From Vibrio ouci (GTDB taxonomy: Bacteria; Pseudomonadota; Gammaproteobacteria; Enterobacterales; Vibrionaceae): DNA of 64,000 bases. Shown here piece after piece: positions 45,068 through 54,700 of the stretch. The notes under the pieces were generated by a model that was not told the DNA's origin, ran no database searches, and saw only the letters and a list, made by a program, of their open reading frames with translations. Location of the stretch: assembly GCF_004551525.1 (NCBI RefSeq), contig NZ_SATR01000004.1, forward strand, positions 1 through 64,000. The letters are read 5' to 3'. How positions within the stretch are numbered: the first letter of the stretch is position 1; each line of letters starts with the position of its first letter. A program made the position numbers and the translations under genes.

Positions 45068-46210
45068 ATGACAAGGTTGATCACGCTCCTCTCTACTTTA
45101 CTCCTTTCTATTAGCGCTTACGCTAGTGAAGAGTGGCAACAAACATTAGAAGAAGCAAAAGGACAAACTGTCTATTTTCACGCATGGGGTGGCAGCCAAG
45201 AAATTAATCAATATATTCAATGGGCAGGTGCCAACCTAAAAGCCAATTACGATGTCACACTTAAACACGTAAAAGTTACCGACATTGCGGAAACCACGGC
45301 GAGACTCATTGCTGAAAAAGCCGCAGGCAAAAACAGTGGTGGCAGCGTTGATATGGTTTGGATCAATGGTGAAAACTTTAAGTCGATGAAAGACAATCAA
45401 CTTTTGTTTGGCCCTTTCACGCAAGCACTGCCAAACTGGCAATACGTTGATCAGTCACTCCCTGTAGACGTAGATTTCTCTGAACCAACAGAAGGTTTAG
45501 AAGCACCTTGGGGTGTCGGTCAATTGGTATTCATTCATGATAAATTGGCCCTCAACAACCCGCCGCGTTCGTTTAGCGAATTTATCAGTTACGCCAAAGC
45601 GTTTCCGAATCGCTTGAGCTACCCTCGCCCACCTGAGTTTCATGGCACCAGTTTCTTGAAAGCCTTGTTGATTGAACTTACCAACAACGATGCTTCCTTA
45701 ATGAAGCCAGTAGACGAAGAGAGCTTCCAACTAGTGACTGCACCGCTATGGAAATACCTAGACGAGTTCCATACGGTTGCATGGCGTGGTGGCAAACAAT
45801 TCCCATCGGGTACGGCTGAATCTATCCAACTACTTGACGATGGACAAATCGATCTCGCGATTACTTTTAACCCAAATGCGGTCTATTCAGCGCAGGCTAA
45901 TGGTAAGTTAGCAGAATCAACCCAAGCTTATGCGATGGACCAAGGCGCGTTGTCTAACATCCATTTCTTAGCGATTCCTTGGAATGCCAATGCGACGGCA
46001 GGTGCTCAGGTTGCCATTAACTACCTATTAAGCCCAGAGGCGCAATCGCGTAAAGGGGACACGAGCATTTGGGGCGATCCGTCAGTGCTAAATAGTCAGT
46101 ACCTGACAGGCACAGCGAAAAATACCCAGCAATTTAAAGCCGTGGCTGAGCCGCACCCAAGCTGGCAAAGCGCCCTTGAACAAGAGTGGCTAAAGCGTTA
46201 CGGAAACTAA
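45068..46210 (+). CDS. ynjB: ABC transporter substrate-binding protein, YnjB-like
   Basis: 380 residues. Signal peptide MTRLITLLSTLLLSISAYA with cleavage before SEEW. Bacterial extracellular solute-binding fold with VYFHAWGGSQEINQYIQWA, VDMVWINGENFKSM, EAPWGVGQLVFIHDKLA and GDTSIWGDPSVLN. The YnjBCD family resembles thiamine and iron transporter binding proteins, but its ligand is not established. The ATG 45068 follows CAGGGAC; an in-frame ATG 54 bases upstream is not used. First gene of a four-gene operon. Confidence 0.9.
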   Translation: MTRLITLLSTLLLSISAYASEEWQQTLEEAKGQTVYFHAWGGSQEINQYIQWAGANLKANYDVTLKHVKVTDIAETTARLIAEKAAGKNSGGSVDMVWINGENFKSMKDNQLLFGPFTQALPNWQYVDQSLPVDVDFSEPTEGLEAPWGVGQLVFIHDKLALNNPPRSFSEFISYAKAFPNRLSYPRPPEFHGTSFLKALLIELTNNDASLMKPVDEESFQLVTAPLWKYLDEFHTVAWRGGKQFPSGTAESIQLLDDGQIDLAITFNPNAVYSAQANGKLAESTQAYAMDQGALSNIHFLAIPWNANATAGAQVAINYLLSPEAQSRKGDTSIWGDPSVLNSQYLTGTAKNTQQFKAVAEPHPSWQSALEQEWLKRYGN

Positions 46211-46214
46211 GCTT

Positions 46215-47927
46215 GTGATCTTACCTGCGTTATACCTACTACTTATTGTCATCTGTATTTTGCCTACCATCCCGGGATTACTCGGGGTGGGATTGGCAGC
46301 ATTCGGTTATATCCCGCCCGTCGGGTTAACCAATATTGGCTTAGATGGGTTTACGCAGGTATTCAATTGGAGTGGGGTTAGCACATCGATAACTCTAACC
46401 CTCTACTCGACAATTGTGAGCAGCTACCTTGCCTGCTTTATCACCTTCTTCATCTTGCAATCCTGTTGGAATAAACGTTTTTGGCGAGTGATTGAATCGA
46501 CGCTCTCGCCTTTACTCGCTATGCCTCATGTCGCTTTCGCTATTGGCTTTGCGTTTCTTTTCTCTCCAACCGGCATTGGCGCTCGCACCCTGTTTCATCT
46601 ATTTGGTTATGACCCTAATGACCAATCAGTGTCTGACCTTGCTCTGCTGATCAAAGACCCATATGCGATTGGGCTGATTGTGATGCTCACATTAAAAGAG
46701 ATCCCTTTTTTACTCCTGATGAGCATTCCAATTATTCAGCAGCTGAAAGTCGAGCGAATTGAGACAGTCAGTGCATCTTTAGGCTACAGCCGAGCTCAAA
46801 CTTGGTGGAAATGTGTGTTACCGCAATGGTTGTCTAAAATGCGCTTCCCAATGTTTGCGGTGATTGCTTATAGCTTATCTGTAGTCGATGTCGCGCTGAT
46901 TATTGGACCAACAAACCCACCGACATTCGCCGTTCTCGTCTGGCAATGGTTCAATGACCCAGACTTAGCCTTATTGCCGAGAGCATCGGCAGGCGCGGTA
47001 ATACTGTTTATCATCGCTACCCTACTCATCGGCTTTGCAAGAGCGTTCGAGTGGCTGCTGATTCACCAATGGCGCAGCTGGCAAACGTCAGGCCGCTTTG
47101 GCGTGCAATTGCCCGGTCGCGGGGTGTTTGTGGGCTTAGTGCTATTAACAGGGGTGATGATCCCGTTAACTGTATTATGGAACTTTGCTCAGCGTTGGCG
47201 CTTCCCTGATCTTCTTCCGAGCCAATACAGCAGTCGATTTTGGCAATACGAATGGTCCAATATTTTGAGTACTCTTAGCCAAAGTCTGTCTATTGCCGTG
47301 ATTTGTGCCTCTGCGGCGCTAATACTGGCTGTTATTGCCCATGAATACCGTTTGCGCCATCGATGGACGCTGCCTCACTATCTGATCGCAATACCTATGC
47401 TGATCCCGCAGTTATCGATTTTATTTGGCATTCAAGTAACAACGCTCTATATCGACAGTAGCGCTTATCTGTTGTGGGTTTGCTGGGCGCATGTGTTCTT
47501 TATCTTTCCTTATGTTTACCTCTCGCTGGATGGGCCTTGGAACAGCTACGACTCAGGGTTAACTCGTGTGGGACTTAGTTTAGGCAAATCTCCCATCCAT
47601 GTATGGCTAAAAATTAAACTGCCGATATTACTTCCTGCGGTGCTTTTCGCTTGGGCAATTGGTGTCAGTGTTAGCCTGGCACAATATCTCCCAACCTTGG
47701 TATTAGGCGCAGGCCGAATAAGTACCATCACCACTGAAGCGGTTGCGCTTTCAAGTGGATTCGACCGCAGAGTCACCGCCATCTACGCCTTATGGCAAGC
47801 ACTGTTGCCGTTACTGTTTTTCTCTATTGCTATCTTACTTGGCCACTTCCACGCTAAGTATCGTAGGTTGTCTATAAAGGGATTGTTACCCAATGAGTCT
47901 TTGTCTCGAAAACCTCACCGTCTGTAA
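46215..47927 (+). CDS. ynjC: ABC transporter permease, two-domain, YnjC-like
   Basis: 570 residues. Two complete BPD_transp_1 domains in one chain, each with about six spans and an EAA loop: first VSASLGYSRAQTWWKCVLPQ, second LSLGKSPIHVWLKIKLPILL. So one protein supplies both pore halves. GTG start, four bases behind ynjB, with translational coupling likely. The gene runs 35 bases into ynjD. Confidence 0.92.
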   Translation: MILPALYLLLIVICILPTIPGLLGVGLAAFGYIPPVGLTNIGLDGFTQVFNWSGVSTSITLTLYSTIVSSYLACFITFFILQSCWNKRFWRVIESTLSPLLAMPHVAFAIGFAFLFSPTGIGARTLFHLFGYDPNDQSVSDLALLIKDPYAIGLIVMLTLKEIPFLLLMSIPIIQQLKVERIETVSASLGYSRAQTWWKCVLPQWLSKMRFPMFAVIAYSLSVVDVALIIGPTNPPTFAVLVWQWFNDPDLALLPRASAGAVILFIIATLLIGFARAFEWLLIHQWRSWQTSGRFGVQLPGRGVFVGLVLLTGVMIPLTVLWNFAQRWRFPDLLPSQYSSRFWQYEWSNILSTLSQSLSIAVICASAALILAVIAHEYRLRHRWTLPHYLIAIPMLIPQLSILFGIQVTTLYIDSSAYLLWVCWAHVFFIFPYVYLSLDGPWNSYDSGLTRVGLSLGKSPIHVWLKIKLPILLPAVLFAWAIGVSVSLAQYLPTLVLGAGRISTITTEAVALSSGFDRRVTAIYALWQALLPLLFFSIAILLGHFHAKYRRLSIKGLLPNESLSRKPHRL

Positions 47928-48540
47928 AACTGACGGCGAGCCTCTGTTTACCGATTTTTCTCTCGAAATAAACCGCGGGGAGATTGTCACCATCATGGGC
48001 CCTAGTGGTTGTGGTAAATCCACACTGCTTAGCGCTATCGCCGGTCACCTCGCAGCAGACTTTACCCTTACAGGCTCTATTCAGCTCAATAATCACAGCA
48101 TTGACCAACAGCCAGCCCATAAGAGACAGGTAGGGATTCTTTTTCAAGATGACTTACTCTTCCCTCACCTGACCATTGCTGAAAACCTCGCATTTGCTTT
48201 ACCTGAGTCAATAAAAGGCGCCGAGCGAAAACAGCACGCAAACGATGCATTGAAAAGTATTTCGCTGAGCAAGTTGGCAAACGTATTCCCAGATCAAGTG
48301 TCAGGAGGACAACGAGCGCGAATTAGCCTGACTCGTATGTTACTTGCTAAGCCTCAAGCGGTACTTCTTGATGAGCCGTTCAGTAAACTCGACAAGACCC
48401 TGAGAGCGCAGTTTCGTGATTGGGTTATTGAGCAACTCGCCAGAGAAAATATCCCGACGTTAATGGTTACGCATGACGAAGAAGACATTCCGCCGAACAG
48501 CCGCTGTATTACTTGGCCTTGGGAGGGAACAACATGCTAG
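47893..48540 (+). CDS. ynjD: ABC transporter ATPase, YnjD-like
   Basis: 215 residues. Walker A GPSGCGKST, Q loop GILFQDDLLFPH, signature VSGGQRARIS, Walker B AVLLDEPFSKLD, H loop VTHDEEDI. The C-terminal tail is short, as in YnjD. It begins inside ynjC and ends seven bases beyond the ynjF start. Confidence 0.95.
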   Translation: MSLCLENLTVCKTDGEPLFTDFSLEINRGEIVTIMGPSGCGKSTLLSAIAGHLAADFTLTGSIQLNNHSIDQQPAHKRQVGILFQDDLLFPHLTIAENLAFALPESIKGAERKQHANDALKSISLSKLANVFPDQVSGGQRARISLTRMLLAKPQAVLLDEPFSKLDKTLRAQFRDWVIEQLARENIPTLMVTHDEEDIPPNSRCITWPWEGTTC

Positions 48541-49166
48541 ATAGATTTAGCATCAAGGTGATTCGCTGGCCCCTGTCCCAATGTGCAGCCCTGATTGATA
48601 AAACGGGCGTCAGTGCAAATCAAGTGACCTTATTTGGCTTTGTGCTTGGTTGTATGGCGTTTCCATCACTCATTGCTGAGCAATATACGCTGGCTTTAGT
48701 TTTTATCGTCCTCAACCGCGTTTGTGATGGGTTAGATGGTGCGCTTGCACGAATACAAGGCATCACCGATGCAGGCGGCTTCTTAGATATTAGCCTCGAC
48801 TTTCTGTTTTACTCGCTAATCCCGTTTGGCTTTGTGCTCGCCAATCCAGAGCAAAATGCCATTGCCGGCGCATTTTTGATTTTTTCGTTTATTGGAACGG
48901 GTTCAAGCTTTCTTGCTTTTGCCACTATGGCGGGCAAACGGGGCATCGATAACCCTGTCTATAAACACAAATCACTCTACTACATGAGCGGCTTAACTGA
49001 GGGGACGGAAACCATTGGCTGTTTCATTACTTTCTGCTTATTCCCTCAGCACTTTGCCATTATTGCTTATCTGTTTGGTGCCGCTTGCTGGTTTACTACG
49101 TTTACTCGGATTTATTCAGGTTTTCATACTCTGCACAGTGATCCGCTAAAACACGATAAAGAGTAA
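48534..49166 (+). CDS. ynjF: CDP-alcohol phosphatidyltransferase family protein, YnjF-like
   Basis: 210 residues. Motif CDGLDGALARIQG followed by DAGGFLDISLDF gives the three-Asp CDP-alcohol phosphotransferase centre. Six membrane helices. The alcohol substrate is unknown. In E. coli, ynjE (a thiosulfate sulfurtransferase) separates ynjD and ynjF; here it is absent and the two genes overlap by seven bases. Confidence 0.87.
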   Translation: MLDRFSIKVIRWPLSQCAALIDKTGVSANQVTLFGFVLGCMAFPSLIAEQYTLALVFIVLNRVCDGLDGALARIQGITDAGGFLDISLDFLFYSLIPFGFVLANPEQNAIAGAFLIFSFIGTGSSFLAFATMAGKRGIDNPVYKHKSLYYMSGLTEGTETIGCFITFCLFPQHFAIIAYLFGAACWFTTFTRIYSGFHTLHSDPLKHDKE

Positions 49167-49295
49167 CAATGACGCTACCACACCCGCACTAAAGCTTGGG
49201 GTATGGAATCGACTGCCGCGAGCTCGAACATACTCTTTGGCTAGCTCTTCTTGGTAGGTTTTGATGCTTAGTTCTTTGATGTAATTGTTGTACAT
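49146..49295 (-). CDS. small membrane protein, previously unlisted 49-residue ORF
   Basis: ATG at 49293-49295 with a strong GAGGAGGA ribosome site a few bases upstream; TAG at 49146-49148. The sequence starts MYNNYIKELSIKTYQEELAK and ends FSAGVVASLLLFIVF, a charged N-terminal helix followed by one hydrophobic C-terminal segment. The 3' end overlaps the end of ynjF by 21 bases on the opposite strand. The strength of the ribosome site and the clear membrane tail support a real gene. Function unknown. Confidence 0.6.
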   Translation of the reverse strand: MYNNYIKELSIKTYQEELAKEYVRARGSRFHTPSFSAGVVASLLLFIVF

Positions 49296-49404
49296 AATCT
49301 TGTCCTCCTCATTGACTGTTAAGCCAAGCTTAAAACCTCAAGTTAAGTTGAGATCAAGAGCGAACTACAAAAAAAGCGCCATTTGGCGCTTTAGTCGTAA
49401 GAGA

Positions 49405-50370
49405 TTATTTAAATCTAAGTACTTTAAGTGAAGCCTCAGGGTCCGTATCTTCAAATTCTGGCGGGTTATCTAAACGCTCAATAAAGCTGAGTGCTGGCGC
49501 TTCTTCCTTCATACCATCAATCAAGAACTGGCTTGTCACCTGCGGAGAGTTAACACACGCAATCACTTCCCCACCCTCAGCAAGAAGTTCAGGGAGTTTT
49601 CTTAAAATACGTTTGTAGTCTTTGGTTAACGCAAAGCTGCCTTTTTGGAATGATGGCGGATCGATCACGATAAGATCATAACGGCCCATCTTTTTGATTT
49701 TTCCCCACGAGCGGAAAATATCATAGCCTAAGAACTTCACCTGATTGATATTGTGTTGGTTAAGTTTGTGGTTCTCGCGACCTTTCGCCAGCGAGCCTTT
49801 CGACATATCCACATTGACCACTTGGTCAGCACCACCAGCGATTGCTGCGACTGAAAATCCACACGTGTACGCGAATAGGTTAAGTACATTCTTGTGTTTT
49901 GAGTTCTCTTTTACCCAGTCACGCCCATAACGCATATCGAGAAACAGGCCGAAGTTCTGGTTACGACCAATATTCAGCTGGTATTTCAGCCCCGATTCAT
50001 GCACGACAGGCTGGCTTTCTAGTTCACCCAATACCACTTCAGAAGGTGCACCGTCTGCGTAGCGATGCTGAACAACAATCGACTTACCCTGCTTGTGTTG
50101 CCACAAATCAGATTCAGACAAGGTTGCTAAGCCCTGCTTAAGCGTTTCAATAAACAACTCATCCACTTGCTTGAATATCGCAACAATTAATTGGCCTTGA
50201 ACCCAATCACAGGTTAACTGCTCTAGACCTTCAAAACGACGACCACGACCATGAAAAAGTCGGCGAACCTCGTTTGGCGCCTCAGTTAACTGCAGATTTA
50301 GCTGCTCAAAGAACGTTGGTAGTTTGTCAGCCTGCATAGGCGCAGGAATTACTTGTTGATCTTCGGCCAT
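49405..50370 (-). CDS. class I SAM-dependent RNA methyltransferase, RlmI/RlmK-like
   Basis: 321 residues. N-terminal region of about 130 residues, then the Rossmann domain with VLNLFAYTCGFSVAAIAGGA (motif I, about 165-184), VVNVDMSKGSLAKGRENHKL and the catalytic-type DLIVIDPPSFQKGSF (motif IV). The PPSF motif is typical of the RlmI-like Methyltrans_SAM group that methylates rRNA bases. The exact target is not deducible. The start ATG 50368-50370 lies inside the pseudouridine synthase gene, whose stop is 22 bases further, so translation is coupled. Confidence 0.82.
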   Translation of the reverse strand: MAEDQQVIPAPMQADKLPTFFEQLNLQLTEAPNEVRRLFHGRGRRFEGLEQLTCDWVQGQLIVAIFKQVDELFIETLKQGLATLSESDLWQHKQGKSIVVQHRYADGAPSEVVLGELESQPVVHESGLKYQLNIGRNQNFGLFLDMRYGRDWVKENSKHKNVLNLFAYTCGFSVAAIAGGADQVVNVDMSKGSLAKGRENHKLNQHNINQVKFLGYDIFRSWGKIKKMGRYDLIVIDPPSFQKGSFALTKDYKRILRKLPELLAEGGEVIACVNSPQVTSQFLIDGMKEEAPALSFIERLDNPPEFEDTDPEASLKVLRFK

Positions 50371-51044
50371 GATAACTCCCATGGGGTAAGCCAAGCCTCG
50401 ACACCTTGGCATGTGATATCCGTGTTCCATTTACTCCCCAAAACACTGTGGTTTCTTGGGTCGCAAACAAATTCAAAATCTTGATGTTGATAAGTGAAGC
50501 ACAGCGCAAAAGCGTGCAGATAACCACGATCCGACTCAGAGCCTGCATTGTAAATAGGATCGCCGACGATCCCTGAACCAACAGATTTGAGCGCCACCCT
50601 GATTTGGTGCGTTTTTCCGGTATGTGGCTTACATAAAAACAATCTCTCCCCCGGCTCTGCGGCCAGTGAGAAGAACTGAGTAATAGCAGGATTAGTTTGA
50701 GAGTTAAGCAGCTTCCACGAAGCGCGGCGTGAACGCTCCATATCTCCGCTCACAAGCCCTTGTTTCTTTTTCGGCTTCTTACTACCAATCGCAAGATAGT
50801 ACTTTTCTACACTGCGCTGGGCAAACATTTGAGAGAGTTCACTGGCTGCTGCAGAACTTCGGCCCAAGAGCAAAATTCCTGAGGTCATTTTATCTAGACG
50901 ATGGATAAGATAGAGCTTTGCGTCGCCGGTTTGTTTGGCAACTTCTTGCAGTAACATGGTATCGCCATCATCCTTATGTACAGAAACATTCGGGTGTTTG
51001 CTGATGACAATAAAATCAGTGTGGGTGTGTAAGATATCGAACAT
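50349..51044 (-). CDS. RluA-family pseudouridine synthase
   Basis: 231 residues. RluA fold with the catalytic Asp in LIHRLDKMTSGILLLG (about 48-63), and KPHTGKTHQIRVALKSVG (about 142-159). It isomerises uridine in rRNA or tRNA. No S4 domain precedes it, so the target is probably a tRNA or an rRNA as for RluA/TruC-type enzymes. The ATG 51042-51044 gives the family-typical start MFDILHTH; an ATG 15 bases upstream is weaker. First gene of a pair with the methyltransferase. Confidence 0.85.
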   Translation of the reverse strand: MFDILHTHTDFIVISKHPNVSVHKDDGDTMLLQEVAKQTGDAKLYLIHRLDKMTSGILLLGRSSAAASELSQMFAQRSVEKYYLAIGSKKPKKKQGLVSGDMERSRRASWKLLNSQTNPAITQFFSLAAEPGERLFLCKPHTGKTHQIRVALKSVGSGIVGDPIYNAGSESDRGYLHAFALCFTYQHQDFEFVCDPRNHSVLGSKWNTDITCQGVEAWLTPWELSWPKINK

Positions 51045-51132
51045 TAAAACTGGCTCCACTTTGGACGCACGAGTATACCCGTAATCCCAATGAAAGCCAG
51101 TTTCAAGTGTGGGGAACTAAACCCGTTAGGCC

Positions 51133-52749
51133 TTAGCTCAGCTTGAACTTGCCGACCAACTGCTCTAACTCTGCAACTTTCGAGTTCAAGCCTTCTACAT
51201 TCTGTGAGCTGCTGTTTGCCAATTGCAGTGAGCGCTCGGAAATATCACTGATCGCGGTAATATCGGCGGCAATTTCTTTAGTCACGGCAGTCTGCTCTTC
51301 TGCTGCAGTAGCAATTGAGTTGACCATAGCCTGCACGTTGGCGGCTCCAGAAACGATTTCTTCTAGCGCATTCACGGCTCCAGAGCTACGTTCAACACCG
51401 ATTTCAACCAGCTGGCAGTTCTCAACGGTATAGGTCACCGCTTCTTGAGTGCCAGATTGGATCTGTTGAATAATGCCGCCCACTTCCTGGGTCGCTTTGG
51501 TTGTTCTTTCAGCCAGCGCTCGCACTTCATCAGCAACCACAGCAAAACCACGACCAAATTCACCAGCGCGAGCTGCCTCAATCGCGGCATTAAGTGCAAG
51601 TAGATTGGTTTGCTCAGCGATTTCTTCAATCACTCGAATCACTGAACCTATTTGCTCACTGTGCTGACCTAGGCCATTCATCTGCTTTGACATCTCTGTC
51701 ATTTGCAAACTCACCTGCTGAATTGAGTCGACCATCTCAGTAATCACTTGGCGACCAGACTCGGCACTTCCTTCTGAGCGCTGAGCCTCTTCAAACGTAG
51801 CAGAGCCTTGCTGCGCTACCTCAGCGATCGTTAAGCTGAGCTCTTCTGCTGCGGTTGCAATCAAATTAGCTTTGTCTGCCTGAGATGACGCGCCATGAAC
51901 AATGTCTTGGCTAACGTTAGACAACTCGCCGGTGACACTCTTCACTTCATTCGCCACAGCGGAAATTCCGCCAATCAAGGTCGTAAGTGATGCTTGCATC
52001 TTATTGATCGACACCGCAAGGTTTGCCAACTCATCGCCCGATTTATCGGCAATATCTTCTGCTGTCAGATCGCCGTTCGCGACCTTTTGCGCCACACTAT
52101 CTAACTTGGTGAGACGCGTGGTAATTGAGTTTGAAAGCAAGTAGGCAATGGTACAAGTCAGGATCAATGCGATAACAAACAGAATTAAGATCGTGTTTTC
52201 AATGGTGTTAAATGATTCAGTCAAGCCAAGCAGAGAGTTGTCCGTATCTTCAATTTCTTCTGATGATGCGGCATCCAATAGCACTTCGATTGGCGCTAGG
52301 TAAGATTCATACAACTCACGCAGTGCTGAGATTTCTTGCTCTAAGGCATCTTTGTTACCCAGTAAAGGGACGATATCTCGCTCAAACCCTTGGGTAAAGC
52401 CGCGCATCAGTTGTTCAATTTCTTCAACTCGCTGGTAGTCTGATTTTCCCGGCGTTTCTAATGTTTTCACGTGAGCAATCGCATCAGCGAATTCTTGCTT
52501 ATTGGTTTTGTAATCTTCAAGTGCACCCGGCACGCCCGTTATGGCTCCCGTTGCGTCTCGATACACATCGCCGGCCTCATCAATCAAGATCAAATAGCCG
52601 ACCACTTCTGGGACATCATCGTTACGGATTTCATCGGCAACAGCATGTGATTTGGTCACTTCCATCCAGATAACACCCGCCATGATAGTCATAATGGTAA
52701 GAATACAGCCAAACCCGGCGTACAATTTATTTCTAACAGACCATTTCAC
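51133..52749 (-). CDS. methyl-accepting chemotaxis protein
   Basis: 538 residues. First membrane helix about 10-30 ([17 protein letters not shown]), periplasmic sensor about 30-190 predicted helical, second helix about 190-212, HAMP to about 265, then the signalling hairpin whose tip reads [19 protein letters not shown]. The cytoplasmic part has three helical bundles and no C-terminal receptor-tethering pentapeptide. It transmits ligand signals to CheA. The ligand is unknown. Transcribed towards the RNA-modification pair but 73 bases away and with its own 3' gap. Confidence 0.95.
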   Translation of the reverse strand: MKWSVRNKLYAGFGCILTIMTIMAGVIWMEVTKSHAVADEIRNDDVPEVVGYLILIDEAGDVYRDATGAITGVPGALEDYKTNKQEFADAIAHVKTLETPGKSDYQRVEEIEQLMRGFTQGFERDIVPLLGNKDALEQEISALRELYESYLAPIEVLLDAASSEEIEDTDNSLLGLTESFNTIENTILILFVIALILTCTIAYLLSNSITTRLTKLDSVAQKVANGDLTAEDIADKSGDELANLAVSINKMQASLTTLIGGISAVANEVKSVTGELSNVSQDIVHGASSQADKANLIATAAEELSLTIAEVAQQGSATFEEAQRSEGSAESGRQVITEMVDSIQQVSLQMTEMSKQMNGLGQHSEQIGSVIRVIEEIAEQTNLLALNAAIEAARAGEFGRGFAVVADEVRALAERTTKATQEVGGIIQQIQSGTQEAVTYTVENCQLVEIGVERSSGAVNALEEIVSGAANVQAMVNSIATAAEEQTAVTKEIAADITAISDISERSLQLANSSSQNVEGLNSKVAELEQLVGKFKLS

Positions 52750-52848
52750 TATGTACCTTCCTATACTAAATGCTTCACGTAAACTTAGGATATTCCTTAC
52801 TTATCGGCGGGGAGGAGGGTTTCTTTAATAAAGTTATTATTAGAAACG

Positions 52849-52876
52849 AAAAAACCTCCCAATTGGGAGGTTTTTG
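52849..52876 (-). terminator. bidirectional intrinsic terminator between the MCP and symporter genes
   Basis: AACCTCCC-AATT-GGGAGGTT with A-run on the left and T-run on the right; it ends the symporter transcript on the minus strand, 25 bases behind its stop. Confidence 0.88.
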
Positions 52877-52901
52877 CTTATTTCAGATTGTCTGAGTCGC
52901 T

Positions 52902-54332
52902 TTATAGCTTCTTAGAGAACAAACCTGCTAGAGCGATGATACCAATACCTAAGAGCATGATTTCACCTTTACCGCTATCAAAGCCAGACTTGATGCCCAT
53001 AAACGCTACGATTGCGATTGCTACTGGAATTACGTACTTAACTAGGTTGTACCATAGACCGAACAGTGGGAAAGATACTTCACCGTCGTTAGTGATCTCT
53101 TTCTCTAGCTCAGCACGGTTTAGACGCCAGCCAGCGAAGATACATACCAACATACCGCCAACAGCTAGGAAGATCTTATCTGTTAGTAGGTCGAAGATAT
53201 CGAACGCGCCAGTACCGAATAGTGTTGGACCAACACCACCTAGTGATAGTGATGCGAACACACATAGCGTTGCCATTACTGAACTTGCAGAAATAACCGC
53301 TGTTGAACGCTTCATGCCTTTTTCATCGATTAGGTAAGACACTACAACTTCAAGTAGAGATACAGAAGATGTCAGTGCAGCTACCGTTAGACCAAGGAAG
53401 AACATTAGAGCGATTAGGAAACCAATCACCCCGCCCATTTCAGCAAATAGCTGAGGAACCACTACGAATACTAGACCTGGGCCTGCTGCTGGCTCCATAC
53501 CGAATGCGAACATTGCTGGGAACATAGCTACACCAGCTAGAATCGCAACGCCTGTATCCATTGCCGTAACCATACCTGTCGTTTGAACAAGGTTCTCTTT
53601 CTTCTTCAGGTAAGAACCGTATGTCAACATACAACCCATACCTAGTGATAGAGAGAAGAACGCCTGACCAAGAGCAGCAAGTACTACATTGCTGTCTACT
53701 TTCGAGAAGTCTGGCATGAATAGGAATTCTAGACCCGCCATTGCACCTGGAAGCATTAGGCCTTTAACAGATACAAAGATAAGGATCAGGAATAGAAGAG
53801 GCATTAATACCTTACCTGCTTTCTCGATACCGCCAGAAATACCTTTCATTACGATAGCGATGTTTAGCACTAGGTAAATACCCATCCACATTAGTGGCTG
53901 TACTGGGTCAGAGATGAAACCACCGAAGCTATCACCGATTGCTTCAGGCGTGTTCAGTAGACCACCACCCACTTTGAAGATATAAGCAAGCGCCCAACCA
54001 CCTACTACAGGGTAGAAACCCATGATTAGTAGGCCACTAAGCACACCCATAACACCAGTAAACGTCCAACGACGGTCAGTCGATTTAAACGCACCTACTG
54101 CTGATAGACCTGTCTTACGACCAATAGCGAATTCTGTAAGCATTACGCTAAAGCCGATAAAAATTACAAAAATTAGGTAGATAGCAACGAATGCACCACC
54201 ACCACTTTCACCCGCTGTATAAGGAAACTTCCAAATGTTGCCAAGACCTACAGCTGAACCTGCTGCAGCCATTACGAAGCCTAATTTAGACCCCCATGTA
54301 TCACGGGGCTGTGCACTTGTACTAGTAGCCAC
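52902..54332 (-). CDS. neurotransmitter:sodium symporter family transporter, probably for an aromatic amino acid
   Basis: 476 residues, twelve spans. NSS signature GSAVGLGNIWKFPYTAGESG (about 28-47) includes the Na+-binding unwound helix 1, and helix 6 contains FFSLSLGMGCMLTYGSYL. Bacterial NSS proteins of the LeuT/Tyt1 type import amino acids with Na+. A perfect TyrR box lies 66-83 bases upstream, so I infer regulation by TyrR and an aromatic substrate such as tyrosine or tryptophan, as for Tyt1. Length and fold are normal. Confidence 0.88.
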   Translation of the reverse strand: MATSTSAQPRDTWGSKLGFVMAAAGSAVGLGNIWKFPYTAGESGGGAFVAIYLIFVIFIGFSVMLTEFAIGRKTGLSAVGAFKSTDRRWTFTGVMGVLSGLLIMGFYPVVGGWALAYIFKVGGGLLNTPEAIGDSFGGFISDPVQPLMWMGIYLVLNIAIVMKGISGGIEKAGKVLMPLLFLILIFVSVKGLMLPGAMAGLEFLFMPDFSKVDSNVVLAALGQAFFSLSLGMGCMLTYGSYLKKKENLVQTTGMVTAMDTGVAILAGVAMFPAMFAFGMEPAAGPGLVFVVVPQLFAEMGGVIGFLIALMFFLGLTVAALTSSVSLLEVVVSYLIDEKGMKRSTAVISASSVMATLCVFASLSLGGVGPTLFGTGAFDIFDLLTDKIFLAVGGMLVCIFAGWRLNRAELEKEITNDGEVSFPLFGLWYNLVKYVIPVAIAIVAFMGIKSGFDSGKGEIMLLGIGIIALAGLFSKKL

Positions 54333-54397
54333 GATTTACTCCATTAAAATCATTTTATAAGTTGTGTTTGCTTCTGTTAGGCGTCTAGAAAAGTGAT

Positions 54398-54415
54398 TGT
54401 AAATATATTTTTACA
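54398..54415. promoter_or_regulatory. TyrR box upstream of the NSS symporter
   Basis: TGTAAA-TATATT-TTTACA is an exact match to the TyrR box consensus TGTAAA-N6-TTTACA. It lies at minus 66 to minus 83 from the symporter start codon (54332). The rest of the 368-base spacer to cls shows no other strong site. Confidence 0.75.
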
Positions 54416-54700
54416 CTTATTAGAATTTTGAGTGACGCTAACGTTGTAGCAAGTAAACCAGTTTAGGAATAAAATTGGAAGTCAAAAAAGTATATTTTCC
54501 CACCACAAATGTAATTAATATGTTTAAATGCTGTTTTTTTAGCCTTTAACATGTATTACACACCAGTTTTAACATTCACCTAACAGATTTGTCCTATCTA
54601 TTAATCTATAGCCATGATTAGCTGATTTGCGAAAATCCTGCTTGTCGTTGTTCCTGTTGAGTTCTACTATTGGGAGTGCCATACACTTCTAGGTTATTGA

